From NCBI GenBank assembly GCA_016180605.1, contig JACPAW010000018.1, positions 1 to 14,122 on the forward strand: a stretch of 14,122 nt of DNA. The letters are read 5' to 3'. Source of the DNA: Candidatus Omnitrophota bacterium (lineage in GTDB: Bacteria; Omnitrophota; Gorgyraeia; Aquiviventales; Aquiviventaceae). The position numbers were made by a program, and so were the translations under genes. This document shows, piece after piece, positions 1 to 7,308 of the stretch; the stretch's first letter is position 1, and the number at the start of each line of letters is the position of its first letter. The notes beneath the pieces were generated by a model that had not been told where the DNA came from, did no database searches, and was given only the letters and a program-made list of their open reading frames with translations.

Positions 1-28
1 AAATACCGCTCATGGAAGCGGTTAAACC

Positions 29-63
29 GCCCATCCTGATTCATCGGGGTGGGCAATTTTTTT
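29..63 (+). terminator. Intrinsic terminator-like hairpin upstream of the first HTH gene
   Basis: GCCCATCC (29-36) pairs with GGGTGGGC (47-54), 8 base pairs with one G-U wobble, followed by AA and seven T (57-63). This is a typical rho-independent terminator shape and could end a gene lying before the window. It stops only 13 bases before the ATG at 77, so it could also act as an attenuator of the gene that follows. A second small stem just upstream (ACCGCT 5-10 with AGCGGT 17-22) can alternatively pair with ACCGC at 26-30, which overlaps the terminator's 5' arm. Confidence 0.6.
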
Positions 64-76
64 GAGAATAAAATAG

Positions 77-274
77 ATGCTAAAACGCGCTTACTTAACC
101 GTAGAAGAAGTGGCCGTCCAGTTCGGGGTCACGGCGACTACCGTTTATCGCTTAGTCCAGCAAGGGACATTGCCAGGTTTTAAGGTAGGCAATCAGTGGC
201 GCTTTAGTCCCTCGATGCTAGAGCGCTGGGTAACAGACCAAGTAGGCGGAAAGCATGCGGACAATGGTGCATAG
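77..274 (+). CDS. Small MerR/BldC-like helix-turn-helix DNA-binding protein (excisionase family)
   Basis: This 65-residue protein is almost entirely one winged helix-turn-helix domain of the excisionase/HTH_17 type. The recognisable core is the YLTVEEVAVQFGV segment (about residues 6-18), then TTVYRLVQQG, LPGFKVG and the wing QWRF, ending in an amphipathic helix (MLERWV). Proteins of this type bind DNA, often as head-to-tail multimers, as known for BldC of Streptomyces. It has no catalytic part and is not beside an integrase, so a phage excisionase role is unlikely and transcription regulation is more plausible. It is the first gene of the kinase-receiver-pilus run and its stop nearly touches the kinase gene. 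A close paralogue lies at 10974-11171. No strong Shine-Dalgarno is visible. The target DNA is unknown. Confidence 0.85.
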   Translation: MLKRAYLTVEEVAVQFGVTATTVYRLVQQGTLPGFKVGNQWRFSPSMLERWVTDQVGGKHADNGA

Positions 275-287
275 GGCAAAGCTTTCC

Positions 288-2180
288 ATGAGTGAGGAAG
301 TGAAACACCTTACGGTGCTCATCGTTGAGAACCAGGATGAGGATCGTAAGGTGATAGAGAAAATTTTGCGCCATCCATCCAAGCGATGCTTCGAATGGTC
401 GGTGGCCTCCACTCTCCAGCAAGCCCTGGAGTTGCTTTCGAAACAGCGCTTCGATGCCCTACTCCTGAATCTTGGACTGGAAGGCAAGCCTTCCTTGGAG
501 ATATTTGCCCGCGTGGCCCTTCATAGCCAGAATACTCCCGTTGTGGTCATGACCGCTGCCCAGAATGAAGCGGTGGCGCAAGAAGCCGTGGAGCATGGAG
601 CGAGCGATTATGTGCTGAAGGACCATCTGGATGGAATGCTGCTGCCACGCGTCATTCGATATGCCATTGAGCGTGAGCAAAAGGATGAAGAGCGCCGGCG
701 GGTTCATGATGAGACAACCCAACTGCTTGCTTCCATTACGTCGATTCTAATCGGTGTCGGTCCAAACGAGCGGATTATGCAGTGGAATTCAGCGGCAGAG
801 GCTACCTTTGGGCTGCCCGCCAAAAAGGTGCTCGGCCAGCCTCTGTCTTCATGCGGCATTGCCTGGGACACGAAACGCGTCTTGGAAGGGTTGGCGACCT
901 GCAGAGCGCAAGAGCGTCCTTGCCGCGTGGATGATGTGGTATTCACGCGTCCGGATGGTTCCAATGGAATTCTGGGGATTACGATCAACCCCATGATGAG
1001 CGAAGCCAAAGAACAGGTGGGTTTTCTTATTCTCGGGGCTGACATTACCCAGCGGCGAAAGGCAGAGCAAGCGTTGCACTCTGCTAATAAACGGTTGGAA
1101 GAACTAAACGATTTGAAAGATGATCTGATTGCAAAAGTAAGCCATGAGTTGCGCACTCCGTTGACTTCCATCAAGGAAGGTCTGAGCCTGCTTTTGGATA
1201 ACGTATTGGGTCAGACGACGGCCGAACAGCAGGATTTCCTGAAAACGATGGATCAGGATGTGAACCGTTTGGTGGAATTCGTCAATGTCATGCTGGATAT
1301 TTCGAAGATCGAAGCCGGGCGCATGCGACTGCAGCGCCAGAGTGTCGATCCGCGCCTGCTGATTGAGTCTCTGGTTGCTTCTTACCAGCCCCTGATTGGC
1401 CGCCGCAAGGTTTGCATCGATGGGGATGAAGCGGCTGCTGTTCTAATCGATGCGGAACGTATCCGCCAGGTGCTGACCAATCTGCTTTCCAATGCTCTGA
1501 AACACACCCAAGAAGAAGGCAGCATTTATTTCCATTTGAAGCGTGCGGATGGGATGTTGGGAGTGGCTGTTGAGGACAATGGTCCAGGGATTGCTCCTGA
1601 AGATTTGCCGCAGTTGTTCCAAAAATTTTCGCAGCTGGGTCAACCCTCCACAGGCGGTTCTCGCGGGACCGGCCTGGGCCTGGTATTGTGCCGTGAGCTC
1701 GTGGAGTTACATGGGGGACGGATCGAGGTCGTTTCAGAGGTCGGCCGCGGCAGCACCTTCACCGTCTGGCTTCCTCTTTACTCGGATGACTTGGCACTCA
1801 TTGAGAACTTTAAAGAATTGCGCTCCATGGCTCCGGGTGATAAAGGAGACCAAGTGGGGCTTGTGGCCATCAAAGCGGCTCGCTTGGTTGAGGGGCTAAC
1901 TCCCCAGGAGTGCTCGCAGGCATTAGGACAACTGGTGGATGAAGTGCGCCGCTATGTGCACCGCGGTGATATTGTCATGAGCGTTGCCCCGCATTGGGTG
2001 GTGGTGCTGGCCCTTGGAGATGAAAGCGGTGCCAAGGCGATTGTCAAGCGCTTGCAGGCAATGCTTGCGGAAAGCCATCGTTACGGTTTTGGAATGGCGT
2101 GTTACCCGGTGGATGGAACAGGGGCTACGGCAATCTTCAGTCGGGCGAAAGAACGAGGAGAGAAGAATTCCAATGGTTGA
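288..2180 (+). CDS. Histidine kinase: pseudo-receiver, PAS, HisKA, HATPase, degenerate GGDEF-like domain
   Basis: Sensor kinase of 630 residues with no membrane segment seen, so probably cytoplasmic. Order: receiver-like domain (about 8-125) with the conserved Thr (89) and Lys (111), but Asn61 where the phospho-acceptor Asp should be; PAS (about 140-257, ending GADITQRRKAEQAL); HisKA with SHELRTPL, phospho-accepting His286; HATPase with N-box NLLSNALKH, DNGPGI (from Asp430) and GTGLGL (about 459-464). The last 100 residues, with HRGDIV, PHWVVVLAL and FGMACYPVDG, look like a GGDEF fold that has lost its GG[DE]EF signature. The start is uncertain: ATG 288 leaves a normal short lead and mirrors the MSE start of the second receiver gene; ATG 255 would add 11 residues and overlap the HTH gene. 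Its stop overlaps the next receiver gene, the likely phosphotransfer partner. The input signal is unknown. Confidence 0.9.
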   Translation: MSEEVKHLTVLIVENQDEDRKVIEKILRHPSKRCFEWSVASTLQQALELLSKQRFDALLLNLGLEGKPSLEIFARVALHSQNTPVVVMTAAQNEAVAQEAVEHGASDYVLKDHLDGMLLPRVIRYAIEREQKDEERRRVHDETTQLLASITSILIGVGPNERIMQWNSAAEATFGLPAKKVLGQPLSSCGIAWDTKRVLEGLATCRAQERPCRVDDVVFTRPDGSNGILGITINPMMSEAKEQVGFLILGADITQRRKAEQALHSANKRLEELNDLKDDLIAKVSHELRTPLTSIKEGLSLLLDNVLGQTTAEQQDFLKTMDQDVNRLVEFVNVMLDISKIEAGRMRLQRQSVDPRLLIESLVASYQPLIGRRKVCIDGDEAAAVLIDAERIRQVLTNLLSNALKHTQEEGSIYFHLKRADGMLGVAVEDNGPGIAPEDLPQLFQKFSQLGQPSTGGSRGTGLGLVLCRELVELHGGRIEVVSEVGRGSTFTVWLPLYSDDLALIENFKELRSMAPGDKGDQVGLVAIKAARLVEGLTPQECSQALGQLVDEVRRYVHRGDIVMSVAPHWVVVLALGDESGAKAIVKRLQAMLAESHRYGFGMACYPVDGTGATAIFSRAKERGEKNSNG

Positions 2181-2577
2181 GAAAAAACGCATTCTTTTGG
2201 TGGATGATGAGCCCAGCATTGTCAAGATGGTCAGCAAGCGCCTGGAAGTAGAGGGATTTGAAGTCCTGACCGCGTATGATGGGCATGCCGGTTTATTGGC
2301 AGCACAGTCTCAGCAACCCGATCTGATTATTCTGGATCTGATGCTTCCTAAGATGAACGGCTACGAAGTCTGCCGGCTGCTGAAATTCGACCAGAAATCC
2401 CAACACATTCCCATCATCCTCTTTACCGCCCGCGCCCAGGAAAAAGACGAGCAGCTCGGCAATGAGTGTGGCGCGGATGCCTACGTCCGCAAACCGTTTA
2501 AGTCAGAGGAGCTTCTTGGGAAAGTCCGTAGTCTTCTGCCTTCTTCAGCGACACCCGAGGTTTCGCATGGCGCATGA
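2173..2577 (+). CDS. Stand-alone response regulator receiver (CheY-like)
   Basis: A 134-residue single receiver domain with the full acidic pocket (DDE at 11-13), phospho-acceptor Asp55 in LIILDLMLPK, the Thr of LFTARA and the Lys of VRKPF. There is no output domain, so it acts by protein contact or passes phosphate on. It overlaps the end of the kinase by 8 bases and the pilB start by 11, so the three are translationally coupled. ATG 2173 is chosen because GAGGAG (2155-2160) lies at good spacing and the receiver domain begins directly after MVEKKR. The natural reading is that the upstream kinase phosphorylates it and that it adjusts pilus assembly, in the way PilG/PilH-type receivers do. That last point is inference from position. 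Confidence 0.9.
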   Translation: MVEKKRILLVDDEPSIVKMVSKRLEVEGFEVLTAYDGHAGLLAAQSQQPDLIILDLMLPKMNGYEVCRLLKFDQKSQHIPIILFTARAQEKDEQLGNECGADAYVRKPFKSEELLGKVRSLLPSSATPEVSHGA

Positions 2578-4276
2578 GATGGCGCATTCCAGTTCGAACT
2601 GGCCCTCGCTGGCCCTGCGCAAGGGCCTTTTGACGGAGTCGGATCTGGCTGCGGCAGAGGCAACAGCTTCTAAAACAGGGCGCGACTTAGCGGAAGTGCT
2701 CCTACAGTCAGGCAAGCTGACAGAAGAGGATTTGGGCCATTTAAAAGCCAAAATAGCCGGCCTTGTTTTCATGGATGTGCTGGATTACCAGGTGGATCCT
2801 AAAGCGTTAGAACTTGTTCCTGAAGCGGTCGCACGCAAACATACGATCTTGCCTCTTTATGGGGTGGGCCAGTCGTTGACGGTTGCGATTACGGATCCTT
2901 GGAACGCGATGGCGCTCGATGAGGTGCGGCTTAGCGCCAAAGTTCCCATCGTCCGACCGGTTGTGGCAACGAGCAGCGGTATCCGAAAAGCCATCGACCG
3001 CCATTATGGTCACAAGGTAATGACCGATGCAGCCAAGAATGCCGATCCTGCAACGTCCGTGGCAGCGACGTCAGCATTGCCTAAGGCTGCCGCTGTCAGT
3101 CCCGCCGCAGACGGTTCGCTGTCTGAGGTTCCCGTTGCCAAACTGGTAGATGCGTTATTCGCCGAAGCGCTTGAGGCAAGGGCATCGGACATTCATCTGG
3201 AACCCGAACAAGATCGCTTACGGATTCGTTTCCGGATCGACGGATTGCTTCAGGAAACTAAGGTGCTACCCATCCATCTCCACGATGGCATTGCTTCCCG
3301 CATCAAGCTGATGGCTAAACTAGACATCACCGAACACCGCCTGCCGCAGGATGGACATGTGGCGTTTGTCTGGCAAGAGCACCCCATCGACTTGAGGATT
3401 TCGACGTATCCGACGATTTCCGGAGAGAACATCGTCATCCGTCTGATGGACAGAGACCGCACTCAGTTGCGGCTGGAAGATTTGGGATTTTCTCATAAGA
3501 CGCTGGACCGATTTGAGAAATTGGTCAAGAGGCCCAATGGGATCCTGTTGGTTACCGGGCCGACAGGATCCGGGAAAACCACGACACTCTATGCCGCTTT
3601 ATCGCGGATTAACTCGGTGGAATACAACATCATGACGATTGAAGACCCGGTGGAATATTATCTGCCGATGATTCGGCAGACTCAGGTGAACTTAAAAGCA
3701 GGGGTTACCTTTGCCGTTGGGCTGCGTTCTCTTTTACGCCAAGATCCCGATGTGATCATGGTCGGCGAGATCCGCGATAAGGAAACGGCGGAAATCGCCA
3801 TTCATTCGGCTTTGACGGGGCATTTGGTTCTTTCCACCCTGCACACCAATGATGCGGTAGGGGCTGCCGCACGCCTTGCCGATATGGGAGTTGAGCCTTA
3901 CTTGTTATCCAGCACCTTATTGGGAGTAGTCGCACAGCGTCTGGTGCGCCGCGTTTGTTCCCACTGCAAAGAATCCGTCTCCATTCTCGATGCGATCCGA
4001 CAGCGGTATCCCCAATTGACTCAATTGAGCCGCGGAAAAGGTTGCCGCTTCTGCCACAAGACCGGTTTTCTTGGCCGTGTGGCTGTTTGCGAGCTTTTTA
4101 ACGTAGACGAAGCCGAAAGAAGCCTCATTGCCAAACGGGTCAGCTCTGAAGAGCTGGCAAAGCAGGCGAAAATCGCTGGAATGCAGACGATGTACCAGGA
4201 TGGATTGCGTAAAGTCCAGGAAGGACTGATTACTTTGGAGGAACTGGAGCGCCTCATTGCTCCAGATGTGAGCTGA
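2567..4276 (+). CDS. pilB: Type IV pilus assembly ATPase PilB/MshE/GspE
   Basis: Hexameric cytoplasmic ATPase that drives pilin extraction from the membrane and fibre extension through PilC. The 569-residue length is normal. An MshEN/T2SSE_N-type N-terminal domain (about 14-150) is followed by an Ala/Ser-rich linker (about 155-185) and the motor domain: Walker A GPTGSGKTTT (331-340), Asp-box region around TIEDPVEY (357-364), Walker B and following residues DPDVIMVGEIRD (393-404), His box STLHTNDA, and a zinc-binding tetracysteine set (Cys464, 467, 493, 496), a PilB/GspE hallmark absent from PilT. Start ATG 2567 has GAGG at 2557-2560; it overlaps the receiver gene. PilB, MshE and GspE are hard to separate on sequence, and the neighbours favour a pilus/MSHA system. 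The MshEN domain binds c-di-GMP in MshE, but the usual RLG start of that motif is not evident here. Confidence 0.95.
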   Translation: MAHEMAHSSSNWPSLALRKGLLTESDLAAAEATASKTGRDLAEVLLQSGKLTEEDLGHLKAKIAGLVFMDVLDYQVDPKALELVPEAVARKHTILPLYGVGQSLTVAITDPWNAMALDEVRLSAKVPIVRPVVATSSGIRKAIDRHYGHKVMTDAAKNADPATSVAATSALPKAAAVSPAADGSLSEVPVAKLVDALFAEALEARASDIHLEPEQDRLRIRFRIDGLLQETKVLPIHLHDGIASRIKLMAKLDITEHRLPQDGHVAFVWQEHPIDLRISTYPTISGENIVIRLMDRDRTQLRLEDLGFSHKTLDRFEKLVKRPNGILLVTGPTGSGKTTTLYAALSRINSVEYNIMTIEDPVEYYLPMIRQTQVNLKAGVTFAVGLRSLLRQDPDVIMVGEIRDKETAEIAIHSALTGHLVLSTLHTNDAVGAAARLADMGVEPYLLSSTLLGVVAQRLVRRVCSHCKESVSILDAIRQRYPQLTQLSRGKGCRFCHKTGFLGRVAVCELFNVDEAERSLIAKRVSSEELAKQAKIAGMQTMYQDGLRKVQEGLITLEELERLIAPDVS

Positions 4277-4280
4277 AAGC

Positions 4281-5351
4281 ATGATTTCACTGGCTTCTTT
4301 TAACAGAAAGCAGCGGGTTAGCCTGGAAGAGCGCTATCTTTTAGTGCGGCAGCTTGCCGTTCTTCAAAGGGCAGGGGTTCCTCTTTTATCCAGCCTTCAT
4401 GCGCTTCGGGAGCAGGTATCCGCCAGCGCGTTGGAACTCGTATTAGCCCAAGTGTGCCAGGATTTGGCAGACGGCAAGACGTTTTCCCAGGCTTTGGCCA
4501 GGCACCCAGCGACATTCAACGCGGTTTTTCTAGGGTTGATCCGAGTAGGAGAAGCAGGCGGATTGCTGGAGGAAGTACTCAAGCAGCTGAGCCAGCTTCT
4601 GGAGTGGGAAATCGACTTGCGGAACCGGTTGCGAGAAGCGTTGCAATATCCGCTGATTGTTTTACTGACTTTGTCATTGGCTTTGACGATTCTTTTGGTT
4701 TTTGTGCTGCCGCGGTTTGCCGAAATGTTCCGCTCATTTAAGATTGAGTTGCCGCTTCAAACGCGCCTTCTCATTGCGCTAGGCGGTTTTGTTTCAAAAT
4801 ACGGGTGGCTGTGTGTGTTGCTTCTCATTGCTGCCATCATTGGAATCTGGCGCTATATCCGGACGGAGTCCGGGCGCCTTCGCTGGCATACTTGGAAACT
4901 CAAGCTTCCCATATTAGGGCCTGTGTTTATGCAGATTGCCATCTCTCGTTTCGCGCGCATTACCGCATCGCTTAATCATAGCGGAGTTCCGATTTTGGAA
5001 ACGCTTGCATTGACAAGCGAAAGCGTGAATAATAAGGCAATCGGCAAAACGCTCAATCGCGTTTGTGCCAAGGTTCAAGGGGGAGCGACACTCGCCGGCG
5101 CCTTGAAGACCGAGCCTTTATTCTCGGCCGTGGTCGTTCAGATGGTTTCAACCGGTGAAGAAACAGGCCGGGTGGATGAGCTTCTTCAGAGTTTGTCGGA
5201 GTACTACGATCAACAAGTCGCCTACGCTGTCCGTAAATTGGTCACCTACCTGGAACCTCTCCTCCTATTGTTTGTCGGTGCTGGAGTTCTCGTGATGGCA
5301 AGCGCTGTCTTTGTGCCTATGTGGGATCTGGTCAAGATCTTCAAACACTAA
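4281..5351 (+). CDS. pilC: Type IV pilus inner-membrane platform protein PilC/MshG/GspF
   Basis: Polytopic inner-membrane protein that couples PilB rotation to pilin assembly. At 356 residues it is slightly short for the family (about 400), mainly at the N-terminus. It has the two GspF repeats: cytoplasmic helical domain 1 (about 14-118, with LAVLQRAGVPLL and LIRVGEAGGLLEEVL), membrane segments about 122-145 and 172-193, domain 2 (about 205-320, with RITASLNHSGVPILE and MVSTGEETGRVDELL), and a last membrane segment about 325-347. The paired GVP and GE-G motifs in both halves are diagnostic. It starts 4 bases after the pilB stop with no strong ribosome site, which suggests translational coupling. 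Confidence 0.94.
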   Translation: MISLASFNRKQRVSLEERYLLVRQLAVLQRAGVPLLSSLHALREQVSASALELVLAQVCQDLADGKTFSQALARHPATFNAVFLGLIRVGEAGGLLEEVLKQLSQLLEWEIDLRNRLREALQYPLIVLLTLSLALTILLVFVLPRFAEMFRSFKIELPLQTRLLIALGGFVSKYGWLCVLLLIAAIIGIWRYIRTESGRLRWHTWKLKLPILGPVFMQIAISRFARITASLNHSGVPILETLALTSESVNNKAIGKTLNRVCAKVQGGATLAGALKTEPLFSAVVVQMVSTGEETGRVDELLQSLSEYYDQQVAYAVRKLVTYLEPLLLLFVGAGVLVMASAVFVPMWDLVKIFKH

Positions 5352-5364
5352 CTTGGAGGTGCGC

Positions 5365-5799
5365 ATGAGAGGATCAAGGCGAGCGTTCACGTTGGTTGAG
5401 TTGGTGATTGTCATTGCGATTGTGGGAATTCTTGCTGCAATTGCCATTCCGCGATTTATCGACATTCGCTCGGAAGCCTATATTTCCCAACGAGACGGAA
5501 TTGTGGGTGCCGTGCGTGCGGGCATTTTGACAACCGCGTCTAAAAACCAGGTAGCTGGCGGCTCCGGCACCTTTCCTCCGAATCTCGAGGCCACATGGAA
5601 CGGCATTGTAGGTGGAACGCTGTCTGCCGATGGTACGGTGTGCGACACAGCTACTCCTTGCTTCGAGCTGACTGTTCCAGGCGGCTACGCCGATACGAAT
5701 TGGACGCAGACGACTTCATCCACCTATACCTTTACAGCACCTGTGGGCAGTGGCACACGAACTTACACCTACAGTTCGGCAAACGGTACCTTCCAGTAA
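5365..5799 (+). CDS. Type IV prepilin, probable major pilin (MshA/PilA/GspG-like)
   Basis: 144-residue prepilin with a short basic leader (MRGSRRA) and the class III processing site before FTLVELVIVIAIVGILAA. Processing would place Phe8 at +1 and the required Glu12 at +5. The -1 residue is Ala rather than the usual Gly. The hydrophobic alpha1-N helix runs to about residue 29, then AIPRFIDI, a helix and a beta-rich C-terminus. Cys93 and Cys99 could form the small disulfide loop common in MSHA-type pilins. GGAGG at 5354-5358 gives a strong ribosome site for ATG 5365, better than any minor prepilin in this operon, which fits a highly made major subunit. A pseudopilin of the GspG kind is the alternative. 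Confidence 0.88.
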   Translation: MRGSRRAFTLVELVIVIAIVGILAAIAIPRFIDIRSEAYISQRDGIVGAVRAGILTTASKNQVAGGSGTFPPNLEATWNGIVGGTLSADGTVCDTATPCFELTVPGGYADTNWTQTTSSTYTFTAPVGSGTRTYTYSSANGTFQ

Positions 5800-5827
5800 T
5801 CGAGCGCTAACGGAAAGCGTTAAGTTT

Positions 5828-6841
5828 GTGACAGCGCCCTCTGTGCGCAGGCGGTTTCATTCTGCAGAGGGCTTTCTTCTCATCGGCCTCATCTTGCTTT
5901 TGAGTGCGGTCATGCTCGCTTTTGGGGGGCTGGTGCCCTTTCTTGGCGAGCAGCTTCGCACGACCTCCCTGCGTCAAAACCAGACCAAAGCCCTCTACCT
6001 TGCCCAGTCCGGCATCATGCAAGCGATCTATGATTTTCGATTTGACGGACCGGGAGGTATCGATGACAACGATATTCGTTTAGGTGAGTACGCCGTCCCC
6101 TCGGATCTTGGAGCTCCAGGCACTGCCGATGATGATGTTTTTATTCTCGGAGGAGAAGCGGCCGATTTTTTGCTGGCGGCGATGATCCCGGCGACGTTTA
6201 GCACGAATTCTGCAGGGGGGGCTTGTGGGGGAAGCCAGCGGCATCGTTTACAGAATTGGGCGCTGCGGAATGTCTTGCAAACGAATACTCTTCCTACTGG
6301 AATGCTCATGCGTTTCTCGCAAGTCGCGGTGAGCTGGGAACCGGCACTGCCCGGAGAAGGATTGATTCGTCTTGACTTCAACGGTACGGGTGCGGATTGG
6401 ATTTCTCCTGGTTGTGCACCCGTTCCTTCCGGTTCGCCTCCCATCTCCATTCCTGCGCAGACCATTCCCAGCAGTACCATTTGGGGACAGAATCGTATGT
6501 GGTTTGCAACGACTAATATGGGTAGTAAAGATTGGATTGAGATCGCGTTTTTCATGAGCGATGGATCGATCCGGAGAGCCCGGTATGTGCCGGATCCCCG
6601 CACGGCTTCCTCAGCGAGTTTTACGATCAAGGCGGTTGGGGAAGTGCGCCGTGGGGCATTTCCTTTCACCACTTGGCGGAGACTACAAGCGGAGTATCGT
6701 TTGAACGATAACGATACCAATGTGAACAACTTGCAGGAAATCGGCAACATCACGACGGATACTGCTTTGCAGCTTAACCCAGCAGCGCCTGCAGCTAATC
6801 AGCGGCCTGGCCTTCAGGAGCTGAGTCAGCGTCAACCATAA
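5828..6841 (+). CDS. PilX/MshP-like minor pilus component
   Basis: About 337 residues. A basic lead (SVRRRFHS) precedes one N-terminal membrane segment (FLLIGLILLLSAVMLAFGG) and then the QNQTKALYLAQSGIMQAIYDFR stretch typical of PilX/MshP/GspK-family proteins (in those: ..A...AEAGI). The segment begins EGFLLIGL, prepilin-like but without Glu at +5, as in PilX/GspK relatives. The rest is predicted extracellular, Gly/Pro/Asn-rich and unfamiliar. Position between the major prepilin and PilV/PilW-like genes is the usual one for this component, which helps start the fibre tip. Start GTG 5828 is preferred: GGAAAG (5812-5817) is at usable spacing, whereas the longer GTG 5750 start lies inside the pilin gene without a ribosome site. 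Confidence 0.68.
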   Translation: MTAPSVRRRFHSAEGFLLIGLILLLSAVMLAFGGLVPFLGEQLRTTSLRQNQTKALYLAQSGIMQAIYDFRFDGPGGIDDNDIRLGEYAVPSDLGAPGTADDDVFILGGEAADFLLAAMIPATFSTNSAGGACGGSQRHRLQNWALRNVLQTNTLPTGMLMRFSQVAVSWEPALPGEGLIRLDFNGTGADWISPGCAPVPSGSPPISIPAQTIPSSTIWGQNRMWFATTNMGSKDWIEIAFFMSDGSIRRARYVPDPRTASSASFTIKAVGEVRRGAFPFTTWRRLQAEYRLNDNDTNVNNLQEIGNITTDTALQLNPAAPAANQRPGLQELSQRQP

Positions 6842-6843
6842 AA

Positions 6844-6878
6844 TAGTGAAGAGTGGTCAGTGATGAGTGGTGAGTGAA
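6844..6878 (+). repeat. Heptad tandem array, five units, consensus NAGTGRW
   Basis: Five consecutive 7-base units beginning at 6844, 6851, 6858, 6865 and 6872. In each unit the bases AGTG are fixed and the others vary. The array fills nearly the whole gap between the PilX-like and PilV-like genes and ends 1 base before the ATG at 6880, so it occupies the ribosome-site position. GGTGAG within the last units (6869-6874) is the only SD-like string. Confidence 0.85.
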
Positions 6879-6879
6879 A

Positions 6880-7308
6880 ATGCGTCATGGTTTAACGCTG
6901 ATTGAAATTATCGTGACCATCAGCCTTCTGGCAATCATCGCGGTTCCGGCATCGCTGCTTCTAAGCGAGCCGATGCGGGCGGCTATCTCGTTCCGAGAGT
7001 CTACTGTAGCCATGGGCTTAGCCCGCTCAGAGCTTGAGCAGCTCGATGCGCTCAACGATTTCTGCCACGCGGATTTGGCACTCACCAGTGCCTCGGGGAT
7101 CACGGTCGATCCTTACCAAGGTTTTCCTTATGCGCTGACACGGATCGTGTCGTGCCAGACAGGAGACTGTTCCTCGAACTGCAATGCTCCCAACAACAAT
7201 AGAAACGGGATTAAGCGTATTGAAATCCGTGTTTCACGCAGCGGCTCATCCGACGTCCTCGCGCGGCTGACGAACTACCGGACAAAGTATGTCCTCTTTG
7301 GCCCATAA
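6880..7308 (+). CDS. PilV/MshD/GspI-like minor prepilin
   Basis: 142-residue prepilin. The leader is only MRHG, cut before LTLIEIIVTISLLAIIAVPASLLL: Gly at -1, Leu instead of Phe at +1 and Glu at +5. After the alpha1 helix, FRESTVAMGLARSELEQL resembles the PilV/GspI region in which a helix follows the membrane segment. Four Cys in the C-terminal half (around SCQTGDCSSNC and FCHADL) allow disulfides outside the cell. In PilV/GspI proteins this subunit sits in the tip complex with PilX/GspK and PilW/GspJ, whose genes flank it here. ATG 6880 gives the expected short leader; GTG 6874, two codons earlier, is also possible and lies in the repeat array. Confidence 0.75.
   Translation: MRHGLTLIEIIVTISLLAIIAVPASLLLSEPMRAAISFRESTVAMGLARSELEQLDALNDFCHADLALTSASGITVDPYQGFPYALTRIVSCQTGDCSSNCNAPNNNRNGIKRIEIRVSRSGSSDVLARLTNYRTKYVLFGP

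Noticed and set aside
1..76. c-di-GMP (GEMM) riboswitch at the left edge
   Set aside because: Tempting next to pilus genes, but none of the conserved GEMM strings is visible in the 76 bases available.
77..274. Phage or integrative element excisionase
   Set aside because: No integrase, att-like repeats or phage genes lie nearby; both copies are tied to signalling genes, which favours a regulator.
5750..5827. Longer GTG start for the PilX-like gene
   Set aside because: It would lie inside the major pilin gene without a ribosome site; GTG 5828 has GGAAAG at usable spacing.
6028..6753. A 241-codon open frame on the minus strand opposite the PilX-like gene
   Set aside because: It mirrors a clear + strand gene, has no recognisable domain or ribosome site and reads as low-order antisense sequence.
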